DNA of 64,000 nucleotides from Asterias rubens. Taxonomy: Eukaryota; Echinodermata; Asteroidea; Forcipulatida; Asteriidae. Of the stretch, positions 19,201-29,900 are shown piece after piece (the stretch's first letter is position 1; each line of letters begins with the position of its first letter). Location: NCBI RefSeq assembly GCF_902459465.1, contig NC_047066.1:186001-250000 (forward strand), written 5' to 3'. The notes under the pieces are model-generated. The model had not been told where the DNA came from, made no database searches, and was given only the letters and a program-made list of their open reading frames with translations. A program made the position numbers and the translations under genes.

Positions 19201-20220
19201 ACACATTATTTTTCCGCATTGAGCATGATGTCACATAACACAGGAAATCGCTCTTATCTTTTTAATTTAATTTTACATTAATTTGTATTTTTTAATGTTT
19301 CTTTAAATCAGAGGACCTTGCTTTAACTTAATTGTGTTATATCCTCGCCAGTATCCTAGATTCACAATGTCTTCAACTTTATTAAAGGAAAAGTTTCTGT
19401 ATCTGCCACCACTTTTCATTTGTTCTGTCAGAAATAATAATAAGTGTTTAATTTTCTAAATGTCGATGAGGTATAAAAATCCTTTTTGTAAAAATTAGTG
19501 AACAAGTGGTCCGAACTGGTGGCAGGATATGGAAAGTTTCCCGCTTTAAAATTAAAGATTCTTGTAGGCCTATCTATTATTTTTTTAATTATATTTTCTG
19601 GTTAATTGTAAAAACTTAAAAAGAAAAGAAAAATGAAATGAAATTAGTATCTATTGTGGCTGTGGGTGTGTAGATGGTTCCTTCCTCCATGGCAATTGGT
19701 AGTGTACTGCTCAGCAGGTCAGTGCTTGCTGAGTCATGAGTGCAACAATGGTGGAACTTGAATTGAAGTTGAATTGAATCATGGAGGAAGAAATGGGGGG
19801 GGGGGAATGAAGGAATTGGGAATCTTTCCTAAGATTTTTGAATGTAAAAAATATTTGTCCTTAATAAATCATTTACTAGCTATAACTACTACTTATAAAT
19901 AGAAGGCGACATGTCATATTATTGTAAATAACCCAAATATTTTGTTCAAAGAAAATTCTTTAAATGAAGTATGGCGCCCTCACGCGTTCAAAAATGCCGT
20001 TTATGTCGCCAGTAAAACAATTACCTTTATTTACTAAATACTTTTGAAGATTTCTTAATGTTGAAAAGGGTATAACCAGTTCCTCTTCGAGATTCTCCTT
20101 TCTTCTTAGTTTTTCATATCCTCTCAATTCATTCTTGAATGTTTCTGGTACATCAGCACGGGATAAAACACTGTCAATACTATCGTACATTCGGTCCATT
20201 AAAATCATGAACGTCGCCAT
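16220..20220 (-). CDS. TMEM199: TMEM199, V-ATPase assembly factor (Vma12-like), complete, six exons
   Basis: Exons on the minus strand in transcript order: 20220-20025, 18543-18464, 18036-17947, 16825-16786, 16684-16572 and 16297-16220 (stop 16222-16220). They total 597 nt, giving 198 residues, against 208 in human TMEM199 as I recall it. Diagnostic blocks are LYLHELLEGSEVFFP in exon 2, NPELLARLERLKAEQENKEY in exon 3 and FGKSPLAQVGQEVRSVQVQL across exons 4-5. Two hydrophobic segments follow, ILNILLTVVGAFVFGFMAM and a last-exon segment ending DLYFFIKTEI, as expected for an ER/ERGIC membrane protein with a cytosolic N-terminal region. The family (yeast Vma12p) works with CCDC115 to assemble the V0 sector of the proton pump, so it affects organelle acidification and Golgi glycosylation. 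The start ATG (20220-20218) lies in ATGGCGACG, a YY1-like start context. Intron 3 is nearly all 30-bp tandem repeat. The gene is head-to-head with OSTC and tail-to-tail with POLDIP2. Confidence 0.95.
16826..17946 (-). repeat. TMEM199 intron 3, dominated by a 30-bp minisatellite (about 28 copies, 17097-17931)
   Basis: On the plus strand AGGTTCGGTATTGACCCTAA plus TGGAAGAGGA repeats at exactly 30 bp. The only internal variant I see is TGATG for TATTG in the second copy. The array reaches to within about 15 bp of the splice donor (ACTTAC at 17941-17946 on the plus strand). Four of six frames are open through it. The minus frame continuous with exon 3 reads RVNTEPSSSI repeats and ends at a stop near 16852. 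Confidence 0.97.
18812..18920 (+). repeat. tRNA-like SINE head (GCTAGATAGCTCAGTTGGTA)
   Basis: Contains an A-box-like TAGCTCAGTTGGTAGAGC and a B-box-like GGTTCGAATACC at tRNA spacing. The anticodon loop reads ACGTTAA with C instead of the invariant T33, and the anticodon stem has mismatches. A second copy with the same upstream sequence (GACAAAGATATT...GCTAGATAGCTCAG) is at 22810-22872, so this is a tRNA-derived repeat rather than a tRNA gene. Confidence 0.65.
19389..19550. mobile_element. Family E fold-back MITE, diverged copy
   Basis: Ends GAAAAGTTTCTGTATCTGCC and GGCAGGATATGGAAAGTTTC are inverted, with ACCACTTTTCA/GTGAACAAGTGGT inside. Related to 21257-21395, 27413-27546, 27636-28293 and 28406-28537. 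Confidence 0.75.
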
Positions 20221-20521
20221 CTTGAAATTTAAAGGTCAAAGGCTGAACAGGAATTTGAAGAATCAGTTTTTTATTAGTTGTTATTAAAACAGTAAAAATA
20301 ACATCATAATTAAATATAAAATGGCTAACAATTAATACAAAAAGTGTTACATAAACATGCAAGTATTTGTATATAAAAAAGCGGATATAAAAAATAACAA
20401 ACTAATTAAAAATACTTTGCTGAAAATAAACTGTTGAGTTGAAACGTGTCGACGAATCTGGATCCCTTTTCTACACTGACATTCTGTACTCGTGAAGGTT
20501 TGCGAGCGAAGTGATTGAAAC
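20221..20521. promoter_or_regulatory. Putative bidirectional promoter between TMEM199 and OSTC
   Basis: The start codons of TMEM199 (-) and OSTC (+) are 301 bp apart, facing away from each other. Both 5' UTRs and the core promoter elements must fit here unless non-coding first exons exist elsewhere. The OSTC-proximal part (about 20440-20521) has several CpG dinucleotides in an otherwise CpG-poor region; the TMEM199-proximal part is AT-rich. I see no convincing TATA box in a fixed position. The assignment rests on gene geometry, not on a recognised motif. Confidence 0.6.
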
Positions 20522-23500
20522 ATGGAGCGTATTTTCGCATCTCCCTTCACTGTTTTGGAATGTCCGAACTTGAAACTAAAGTGGCCAACATGGCTACACA
20601 CACCTTCAGCAATGACAGTTTATGCTATCGTTCTTAGCTCATATTTTCTTGTGACAGGAGGTTAGTTTTTTCTTTCTTTTTTACTTTTTTTACTTTTTAA
20701 ATATTTGATTACATATTTTTTTATCAAAAATAAAACTTAAAATTTAGAGGAAATGTAAGTGGAATCATAATTACCAATCATAAAGATGTAGATTACTGCT
20801 AGTATTATTTAGTAACTTGTTTTAATATTTTATTGTTAATATTTATTATTAAATTTAAATAAATAATAATCATACAACCACAAAAAGAACGTATGTTGTC
20901 AATAAAGTTTATCGCGAATAGCAAAATATCAAGAGAGGGCGGTCCTACTAAAAGCCGACAACAAGCCGACAATGCCGACAACAAGTCCAGAGCGCCGCCA
21001 ACAAGTTTTAAATACCTCAAAAATTTCCAACAAACCATAGATATATTATAACTACTGGTAAATGTGTTCTGTAAGTGTAATATAAATGTATATTTTTAAT
21101 GGAAAAACTTCACGAAAAGTGTGTATTTTTTAACCAAAAAAAAAAACTTCACTTGCTGTTAAACCCACACATAGGTAAAGGCGTAGAAACTGCATAGAAA
21201 CCACCCCATATTCCTTCCCACAATGCATTGTGTTTCTGAATCGCGATAAACCTTATCGGAAAAGTTTCCGTATGGCGCCACCACTTTTTCATTCGTTATG
21301 AAATAATATAGTATCTTCAATCTTCAATACCTCAATGAGATATCCCTTTTTGTAAAAATTAGTGAAAAAGTGGTGACACCGTACAGAAAGTTACCCTGTC
21401 AGTCATCATCAATCAATGAGAGCGATCAATGTGACAATGTCACGGTTGCTTTCGTGGGTCTGCGGGTTGTTGTCGGCTTTCATTGTTTTGAAGTAAACGA
21501 GATACATCAAACAAATCATAAATCAGTCCGTGCAAGTTGCATTAATCTGCACTTTGCGCAGACTGAAATGTCACAATTTTAAAGTTAAAAGGAAGTTACA
21601 CGTTTGGTAATTGTCAAAGACCAGTCTTCTTACTTGGTGTCTCCTATCATAACCATAAAATAAGATGCCTGTGAAAATTTGTGTTCAAATGGTCATCGAA
21701 GTTGCAAGAAAACGATGAAAGAAAAAACACCCCTGTGGACGAAATTGTGTGCTTTCAGATAAGAATAAAAGACTTCTAGCTAGAAGACTTTTGTTATTTT
21801 AGTGAGAAATTAATTCTTTCTCAAAAAATATGTTACTTCAGAGGGAGTTGTTTCCCACAACGTTTTATACTATCAACAGCTCTCCAATGCTTGTTACCAA
21901 GTCAGTTTTTAAGTTAATATTTGTTTTGAGTAACTACCAAATGTGTACCTTCCCTTTAAAAATAACTGTCTTAAAAATTTACTCCTTTTTTTATTTGCAG
22001 AATCACCTTTCAATAAATAGTGCCACACCAGTATCACTCCCTGTGGCCACTTCTTGTCCCTCTAACAAGCCTAGTACTACAGTACGATCTTTACCCATAA
22101 TTTTGTGTACAAATATAAGCAGGAACAAACAAGAAACTGCATTTTTGGCAGAGATTTTACTTCCAAATGCCCCCCCCCCCAGTTTTCACTTACCAAGACC
22201 CAGTAAACCGGGTGCTGCACTCCTTTACAAAAATATAATTATTTGTATCTGTGGTCCTATTGTCTAGCACTCCAATCCCCACACTGCATACATTGTTGGA
22301 TTCTGCCATTTGCCATATGTAATTTGCAGACATTCAATCATTAACTATCGTAACAAGATCTGATTACAACCATGCAGTGCAGTTGAGCCACTTCCATCAT
22401 TCAATCTCGGTAACATTCTTCTAATATTTTATTTTGCACAGGTTTAATTTATGACGTCATTGTGGAACCTCCGAGTGTTGGTTCAACAACAGATGAAAAT
22501 GGACATCAAAAACCAGTAAGAAATATCTCGTACCACATTCATCTACCACCAGTTTGAATTATAGATGATATTGTGATAAATCCTTTTTATACGCTCAGAA
22601 GAGTCATCTTTATATAGATTGCCATCTGACAGTGACACCCAAATTGATTGATTCTATTCTTTCTATTCTGGAATGTATGATTGATTTCATTTCAGTAGTG
22701 CTGTTATTTGTCTAATTTGATGAAACACCCAAGATGTTGATGGTGTCATTGTTTTAAGGGGGTCACAAAGTTAGATGAATCACAAGGGAATGTTGAATGG
22801 CTTCTGACTGACAAAGATATTTAGAAACTAGGGAGACCACCAGAATAGGGGCTAGATAGCTCAGTTTGTACGTTTTAGTTAATAATTCAAGATTATAATA
22901 TTGTTCTTCCAATGTTATTTCAATAATCAACCAAATCACTTCATTCTTTTTCCCCAAACTTTTCTGTGTAGGTTGCCTTCATGCCATACCGAGTGAATGG
23001 CCAATACATCATGGAAGGCCTTGCATCGAGTTTCCTTTTTACCATCGGCGGCCTTGGATTTGTGGTTCTAGATAAATCTAATGGACCCATGTTACCCAAA
23101 CTCAATCGCTTCCTGCTCTTGTTTGTTGGCTTCGTTTGTATCCTTGTGTCATTCTTCATGTGCAGAGTCTTCATGAGGATGAAGCTTCCGTAAGTTCCTT
23201 TTATTTGTTAAGTCTCAGTGATCTCCAACTGTGAAATTTAAGTGGTTGGGGCGGAGAGGGGACAATGCAAGTGGGAAGCACAAAGCCTTTTCAGGGCTCG
23301 CTCAAGAGCCTGGACAAATGTTGATTGTTGCTCTTTGATGCACTCTGGCGTAAAACAAAGCAGATGGATTTTAAACCTTGGCAGCTAATAATAACAATAA
23401 TAATAAACCGTTCTTTTAAAGCGCATTACACACGGAGTCCCGATGCGCTCTACAAAGTTTTTTTAAAAGAGAACAAACAAACAAAATTAGTTTGATTACA

Positions 23501-24921
23501 ACAAATGAGTTTTGAGCTACTTCTGAACTAGGCGGTGGGACAGAACGGTGAGAAAATGTGGCGGTGCGCCAAGCTTTCTTTTACATGTTGGAGAACACTG
23601 AAGTCTTGTTGCAAAAAGGGTTAAAGAACTCATAGCTCAACCCTAGCAGACTCTTGCTCAGATAATCTGTTTGATAAAGACTGAGTAGGGTTCAAGACAT
23701 GAGGCCATAACACTTGTTGCATTTATACCACAGGGCCCGTTTTTGTCAATAATTGAATATTTTTAAAAATGTCTGTTCTTTTACTTGCTTTAGTCTCAAA
23801 TGAAATATTGAACTGAGATGTTGCAAACTTCTTACCCTATAATGAATTTGCAAAACTTTGTAATTTGTATCAAAACGTTCAACCACTTTGCTTGTAAGGG
23901 GCCAATAACATGGTAAACTATAGTATTACATGTATGCAACACACAGTAAACTCCATTCAAGTTTGGGTGGGTGTTGGCAGTGGTTGTGTCAAAAGGTCAC
24001 ATATGATGCATTGTGAATTGTTTCAAATGATTGGTCAAATGTTACCTAGACTAGGAAGGTTTCAATGTTAACCTGCTTGGGAAAACTGTAAAAAAAGATA
24101 TTTACCTTTTGTGAAAATACAAAGAAGCAAAATTTGTCACAAAATAGAACTAAGTGTTTATACTGTTAAAGGGTCTGGGTACTTTTTGTTGGACTCAGAA
24201 CACAATTTTTCTGCTGATTTACCTTATACTCACACAGTTTGAAAATAATGATGGTAGAAAGCTTTCCTTAGAATATAACTTGCTGTAGTTTTTGAGAAAT
24301 GAGTAAAACAAGTCACACAAATTAGTTTTGTCTCTAAAGACGAAAACTATTTTAGCATATGTAAAATATATTTTTGTGAAACTGTTTCACTAATTTCTCA
24401 AAAAACTACAGCACCTTAGCTAGTAATATTTTAAGGTAAGTTTTCTACTATCATTATCTTCAAATGGTGTGAGTTTAATGTAAATCTGTGGCGTTGTGTT
24501 GCAAAAAGTACCCAAATCCTTTAACATAGCATTTCATAATTGTCGCTAGATGCTTGTTCTCTGCTTGTGTATCAGTATTAAACTTACCGGTATATTAGAT
24601 TTGCAGCATTGCATGGTGAGGTATCCATGTATATTTGGTTTGCAGGAACAAGAGTAGAGAAGTCATGAGTTCCAAAAATCTACTCCGCACTAGTAATAAT
24701 TCTACTAGTAGAATATAAAGCAGGACAAGTTCTCAAAAGAAAATAATCTACCTTGCAAAGTTTCTGCAAACCAAATATACAATACTTAACTTGAATAATG
24801 GTTGACAGACACACATGTTTGTTTTTTCAAACAATCAACCAAACCATGAAATAATGTTACAGAGTGATAATATGTGATTGGTGTTTTCTTCTATGTTTAC
24901 AGAGGCTACTTGCAGGGTTAA
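20522..24921 (+). CDS. OSTC: OSTC, oligosaccharyltransferase complex subunit, complete, four exons
   Basis: Exons: 20522-20660, 22442-22515, 22972-23189 and 24903-24921 (stop TAA 24919-24921). They give 149 residues, the same length as human OSTC as I recall it. The sequence is strongly conserved: [10 protein letters not shown] near the N-terminus, [20 protein letters not shown] (first membrane segment, about residues 30-50), [34 protein letters not shown] (second segment region), [20 protein letters not shown] (third segment) and the end [18 protein letters not shown] (DC2) is an OST3/OST6-related subunit of STT3A-type oligosaccharyltransferase. It links the enzyme to the Sec61 translocon for co-translational N-glycosylation in the ER membrane. 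The last exon codes for only five whole residues plus part of one more. Introns are 1781, 456 and 1713 bp. An AATAAA signal lies 77 bp after the stop. Confidence 0.97.
21257..21395. mobile_element. Family E fold-back MITE in OSTC intron 1
   Basis: Ends CGGAAAAGTTTCCGTATGGC and CACCGTACAGAAAGTTACCC are inverted. Internal ACCACTTTTTCATTCGTTAT and TTAGTGAAAAAGTGGTG pair. The interior has the AATATAGTATCTTCAAT segment that is expanded in the 27636 copy. Confidence 0.8.
21589..21955. mobile_element. Diverged family A MITE in OSTC intron 1
   Basis: Same internal blocks as the other copies (GGTAATTGTCAAAGACCAGT, GTGAAAATTTG, GAGGGAGTTGTTTCCCACAA), with TTAA at both edges. The central palindrome is replaced by GACTTCTAGCTAGAAGAC, and the ends are mutated. 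Confidence 0.75.
22810..22872 (+). repeat. Truncated copy of the tRNA-like SINE head
   Basis: Shares GACAAAGATATT, the GGGA.ACC.CCA.AATAGGG segment and GCTAGATAGCTCAGTT with 18812-18870, then stops before the B-box region. It lies in OSTC intron 2, shortly before exon 3. Confidence 0.6.
23385..23480 (-). repeat. SINE tail fragment
   Basis: An AATAATAACAATAATAATAA run followed by GTTCTTTTAAAGCGCATTAC and CGATGCGCTCTACAAAG resembles the 3' tail of the tRNA-headed SINEs in minus orientation. The head is missing. It is in OSTC intron 3. Confidence 0.5.
24181..24520. mobile_element. TTAA-flanked fold-back MITE, family C
   Basis: TTAA at 24177-24180 and 24521-24524. Ends AGGGTCTGGGTACTTTTTG and CAAAAAGTACCCAAATCCT are inverted. 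Inner arms (CTGTAGTTTTTGAGAAATGA and TTTCTCAAAAAACTACAG) also pair. It lies in OSTC intron 3 and no protein is encoded. Confidence 0.87.
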
Positions 24922-24997
24922 ACTGGGACAAAGCTGTGGTTACTCCTTCATCATGCACAACTACTACAGTCAATTAATCATCTCTGATGCAAACTAG

Positions 24998-25003
24998 AAT
25001 AAA
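24998..25003 (+). terminator. Polyadenylation signal AATAAA for OSTC
   Basis: A canonical AATAAA lies 77 bp after the OSTC stop codon on the same strand, giving a short 3' UTR. More AATAAA-like sites follow near 25081 and 25529 and could give longer forms. Confidence 0.6.
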
Positions 25004-26088
25004 ACATTCTCCCAGAAGAACCTTCCTTTTTAAAGGAGTTCTTTCAACTGTCAAATTTAAGTATTTGTTAAATACAAGAGCAATAAATGAAGTAAGATTG
25101 GAACATGAAAAAAATGAATAAATGTAATTATTTTTATTCAAATTACCTTTGGAATGACTTGTTATCAGTGCCATGCAAAATTGGTTAAAACAAGGCATGA
25201 TATTATTAAGTCTGATTTCAGATTATTCTGCCTTTGGAAAAATCAGAAAAACTGTGATTAAATAGTCTGAAGATTGTATTGCCCCACATATAATACCTTA
25301 TGAAGAAAACGGTTTGTAAGTTCAAGAAGCATTTGGTTCTGTACCAAGAATAATTGCTGATGTTTTTTCATTTTCCAGAGAAAAGTCTGCACCTTCAATT
25401 TAAAATTTTGCTGTACTATTTAACACAATTTTATTCTACTGATTTGTAAAATGGAATCTTTGGGGAAATTGTTCATTATTGTCTGTTTATGTACATGTAC
25501 CAAACCTACTTTTATGCCGTTTTAGAATAAAATTGAGTCAGACTTTATGTACATTAATTAATTGAGTCTTTAGTTCCTTTCATTGTCTTTACTCAGTGCC
25601 TTCATTTTTGTCAGTCATAATGTTGATGAATACAGTCAACAAATAAGATGTAGAACTCCAGAACTGTCAGAAAAAATGGTGCTTGCATTTCAATTCAGAT
25701 AAATGTCAGGCTATGCATACTAGAACAGGCAATCTATTGTGCAACGGTCCAAGAGTCGGACGACAACTTTGGCCACAACTATTACCTGTACAGAGAAAGA
25801 CCCAGTTATTTCAAATGGCACACTATGAACTGCCTTGAATAGAATTGTGAAAAGAGCATTCAAGTCCATGGATGTCGCCAGCTTTTCTATTTTATCAAAT
25901 CAAGAACAAGTAGATAGCAGGACACTTTACAAGGGGTCTTTCTTTAAAGCTGTATAAACCAACTGTAAACAATAACTTTGGATGTAGGTGTAACTTCTCT
26001 CAAAGAGTCGTCAATGTCTGGAATAGTCTACCTCAGAAAATAGTAAAATGCAAAATAGTATATTATGTAAGAAAGAGCTTGATGTTTA
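25004..26088. other. OSTC downstream / intergenic DNA
   Basis: AT-rich sequence after the OSTC polyadenylation signal. Around 25700-26080 short frames read QLWPQLLPVQRKTQLFQMAH-like fragments (not continuous) that might be decayed mobile-element coding sequence, but I cannot assign a family. Confidence 0.35.
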
Positions 26089-26296
26089 CTAGACTTGTGG
26101 ACAAGCAGTTATGGTCCCACGCACTGAGATAGTCGAGTTGTGGCGGTGCTATGGCGAGATTGCGAACTGCTAATTGCCGACTTCTACTCAGTCGGGCAAC
26201 CAGCAGTTCGCGCGAGAGCAGTGATCTCGCGAGAGCACCGCCACAACTCGACTATCTCAGTGCGTGGGACCATTAACGACTTGTCCACAAGTCTAG
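26089..26296. repeat. Large imperfect palindrome (about 100-bp arms) upstream of SFSWAP
   Basis: CTAGACTTGTGGACAAG at the left edge and CTTGTCCACAAGTCTAG at the right edge pair. Further in, GGTCCCACGCACTGAGATAG and CTATCTCAGTGCGTGGGACC pair perfectly, as do GAGTTGTGGCGGTGCT and AGCACCGCCACAACTC. The centre is near 26192 and contains CTCGCGAGA. It is probably a fold-back MITE; no target duplication was resolved. Confidence 0.9.
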
Positions 26297-26819
26297 ATGT
26301 TACTGAAAGAAATTGTTATATGATAGAATATTCGTTATTAATGGCAGAGACCTAGAAACAATTTCTCGGGTTAAACCAATAAGTGCACCTTTCCAATGGC
26401 CGAAATGTACATTTCTACTGGAACAATTATTCATTGGCTGCAATGTTCAACCAGGGGCACTGTTCAAATTGTATGGGTATGGAGGCAGTTGTCACCCTGA
26501 AGTATCATAACTTTGAATTGAACTAATATTCAATACACTTGGGGTGAACATTTTGAATTTTTTAGTCCAAATTATTGCAAGGTTTTAACTATCAACAGCT
26601 GCATCACTGCCAGTGAAGAACTTTTTGTGGAAAAATTCCAAAACCTATAAAGTTAAATTGAAGTTGAAAGAAACACTACATTATATTCTTTTAATAAAGA
26701 TACAGTTGCGGGCGCTATTCATGCAGACCGTCTATTTTTCACGTGCAGTCGGGTTCCTTTTCATTGTATGCAGAACGAGAATGGTATCTAACCTCGACTA
26801 CATTTGTTTTTAACAAGAT

Positions 26820-26984
26820 AACAAGAAGGGTTACCCGACTACAGCGCACCCGATTTCCGTTGACCATGCATAAACATACAACCATTGGGTATTAGACCAC
26901 TTCGACACAAAATCTCATAACGTTATGCAAAACCTGTTCACGATGGACGACAAACTAACGTAACACAGAGAAAAGGGGCCAAAA
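26820..26984 (+). promoter_or_regulatory. Probable SFSWAP 5' UTR / proximal promoter
   Basis: This stretch directly precedes the SFSWAP start codon, which sits in aaaaATGGCGC, a YY1-like ATGGCG start context also used by TMEM199. CpG dinucleotides are somewhat more frequent from about 26700 (gcgggcgc, cacgtg, acccgac) into exon 1 than in the flanks. The transcription start cannot be placed from sequence alone, and a non-coding upstream exon is possible. Confidence 0.4.
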
Positions 26985-29900
26985 ATGGCGCAAATAAGTA
27001 AGAAAATGAAGAACAAACGGGCCCAGCTCCTGGATGTGAAGAAGATAGATGCTGAAAAGTCCCGTCAGAGGGAAATTGAGGAGATAAATGTGGTGGGGTA
27101 TCAGTGCAAGCTGTTCCGAGACGACGAGAGGGCATTGGCGATCGATCGAGGGGAACATTTAATTCCGTGGATGGGGGATTCCTCGTTACAGATTGACCGG
27201 TAAGTGGTGCGTGGTTAGTTACAATGCACAGCATGCATTGTGGTCTGATTGCGTAGAGATGATAGAGAGGAATGGATATCATTCATGCCTTATGCTTGTA
27301 ATGTAACTTTTCTATGGAAATATTGGTGTTTGTACACTTACTTGAAATATTGGCTAACAAAAAAAATATCCTAAATAAAATAAAAACATATTTACATGTA
27401 GGGCCTATGCCTTGGATAACTTTCCGTATGGCGCCACCACTTTTTCACTCATTTTTACAAAAAGGGATATATCAATCAGGTAAATTAGATACTATATTAT
27501 TTTATTGCGAATGAAAAATTGGTGGCGCCATACGGAAACTTTTCCTATGCCTTTTTGGCTGCTGAATTTAGAAGCCAAGCTGAGAAGTCCAAGTTATTTT
27601 TACCTTACGGTATAACATGAGTATTTAATATTGGATAAGTTTCTGTATACTGGCGCCACCACTTTTTCTTTCAATATCAGATAATATAGTATCTAATGAA
27701 TAGGGTAGATGGCCTTAGCTTTCGATCCAATCCGGACCTTCTTCAGATAATATAGTATCTAATGAATAGGGTAGATGGCCTTAGCTTTCGATCCAATCCG
27801 GACCTTCTTCAGATAATATAGTATCTAATGAATAGGGTAGATGGCCTTAGCTTTCGATCCAATCCGGACCTTCTTCAGATATTATAGTATCTAATGAATA
27901 GGGTAGATGGCCTTAGCTTTCGATCCAATCCGGACCTTCTTCAGATAATATAGTATCTAATGAATAGGGTAGATGGCCTTAGCTTTCGATCCAATCCGGA
28001 CCTTCTTCAGATAATATAGTATCTAATGAATAGGGTAGATGGCCTTAGCTTTCGATCCAATCCGGACCTTCTTCAGATAATATAGTATCTAATGAATAGG
28101 GTAGATGGCCTTAGCTTTCGATCCAATCCGGACCTTCTTCAGATAATATAGTATCTAATGAATAGGGTAGATGGCCTTAGCTTTCGATCCAATCCGGACC
28201 TTCTTCAGATAATATAGTATCTAATTTACCTCAATGAGATATCCATTTCTGTAAAAATGAGTGAAACAGTGGTGGCGCCATATGGAAAGTTATCCTTAAT
28301 ATTCTTTATACTGCCTGGAAGATTTGGCTGAATGGCCGAAACTTAAAAGGCACTGTGCCCGCGTGGGGAAGAAAAAGGGAGCAAACAGTTTTCTCTTTTC
28401 CGTTAAGTTTCTGTGTCCTGCCACCATTTTATCATTTGTTATAACAAAAAAATAGTATTTAGTTTACTCAGTGAGATACCTTTTTGTCAAAATGAGTAAA
28501 GAAGTGGTGGCAGATACACAAAATTTCCCCTTTTCTTTCATCATACTGTGTTGTTCAATACAAAAAAAAACACATGCAGATAGGTGAAAGTTTTTGGCCA
28601 GCCCTACCCAACGATGTCAAGAATAAAAAATCTGTCTTAATTATTTATTGCTGTATTGATGGAGAAAACTTGCCTTGCCTTGCTTGTTCTAGTCAAAGGA
28701 TTTTATTATTTTATTTTCTAATGTAGATTTGGGAAATTATTTGGTTTAATTTTGGTTTGTGGATTTACTTAGGACACAATTGATTTCCCAGGAAATGTTT
28801 GCTCTACTTCAGCCCAGGTGTTTTATGAAACAAGTATTAATGAATGTTTTGTGCTTGCTTTGCTTCGCTGGACGGAACAGTATTTTAACCATTGCACGCC
28901 AAAACATTTGTTAATTATTTAGGATTTTTACAAATCCTTCTGATTACTCATTGACTGCAATGTCCTTCAGGTTCTGCTGGATTTTGGGTTAGTTTTAGGT
29001 GAAGGGACAGAGAATGTACCAACCGATATATCTTTTGGTAATTTGGAGCTTTATAAATCCAGGGACTTTATGAATATTAATTACAGAGAGACAAAGGCAT
29101 TTCCTTTTGATGCAAAGGCAGTTCTATTCAATAGTGACAAACAAGCTGGACTTCCTTTTTGAATGGTATCTTTAGCCAGTACAAAATGTCTGAGCTACAT
29201 TAAGTTTAGTATACATAAATAGTTAGTTGGATTTTCAAAACAAACTATCAAGTTAACTGCGAATGTTAAATAGGTATACATTTACTACAATGTTTTAACA
29301 CTGAAATTAGTTTTTTCATTTGGGTATGATTTTCAGCCTAGCAGCATTAGCATAATTTGTTTAACCAAATTTCAGGGGAGTCCTCTTAACGGCACTGGAC
29401 ACATTTGGTTTTCTAGATAATAGAATTTGCATAAATAACAACTTACTTGGTTGAGCAACAGAGAGCTGTTTGTTGATAGTGTTTGTGAGAAATGGCTCCC
29501 TATGAAGTAAAATAGTCTTTGAGAGAGAAGTAATTTATCACTAATGTCAAAAACAATTGGATCTGAGAAAAACTTCAAGCCTGTAGTCTTTCTTTTAGTG
29601 TGTATTTTCTTGCATTATTTTCTTGCAACTTCTATATGACCAATTGAACCATAATATTCTATGTTAATGTTGAGATTAGAGTTGAGATGCACCAAGTGAG
29701 AATACTGCTCTTCAGACAAACATGTCCAGGGGTCGATTTCACAAAGAGTTAGGACTAGTTCTAATCTAGGACTTGTCCTAGGAGATATTAAAGTCACCTG
29801 GAAGTGGTGTTTTGTCAAAATAAACCTTTTGTCACTAAAATATGTGTTTTGGTGAGTGGAATATGAATAAACAATTAACTAAGGTTTACAAAAATTAGTT

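Larger units (their letters stand above)
18464..20024. other. TMEM199 exon 2 and intron 1 contents
   Basis: Apart from exon 2 (18464-18543), the stretch holds a tRNA-like repeat (18812-18920), a short fold-back element (19389-19550) and plain AT-rich intron, including a G run at 19797-19806. No other gene is seen. Confidence 0.6.
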
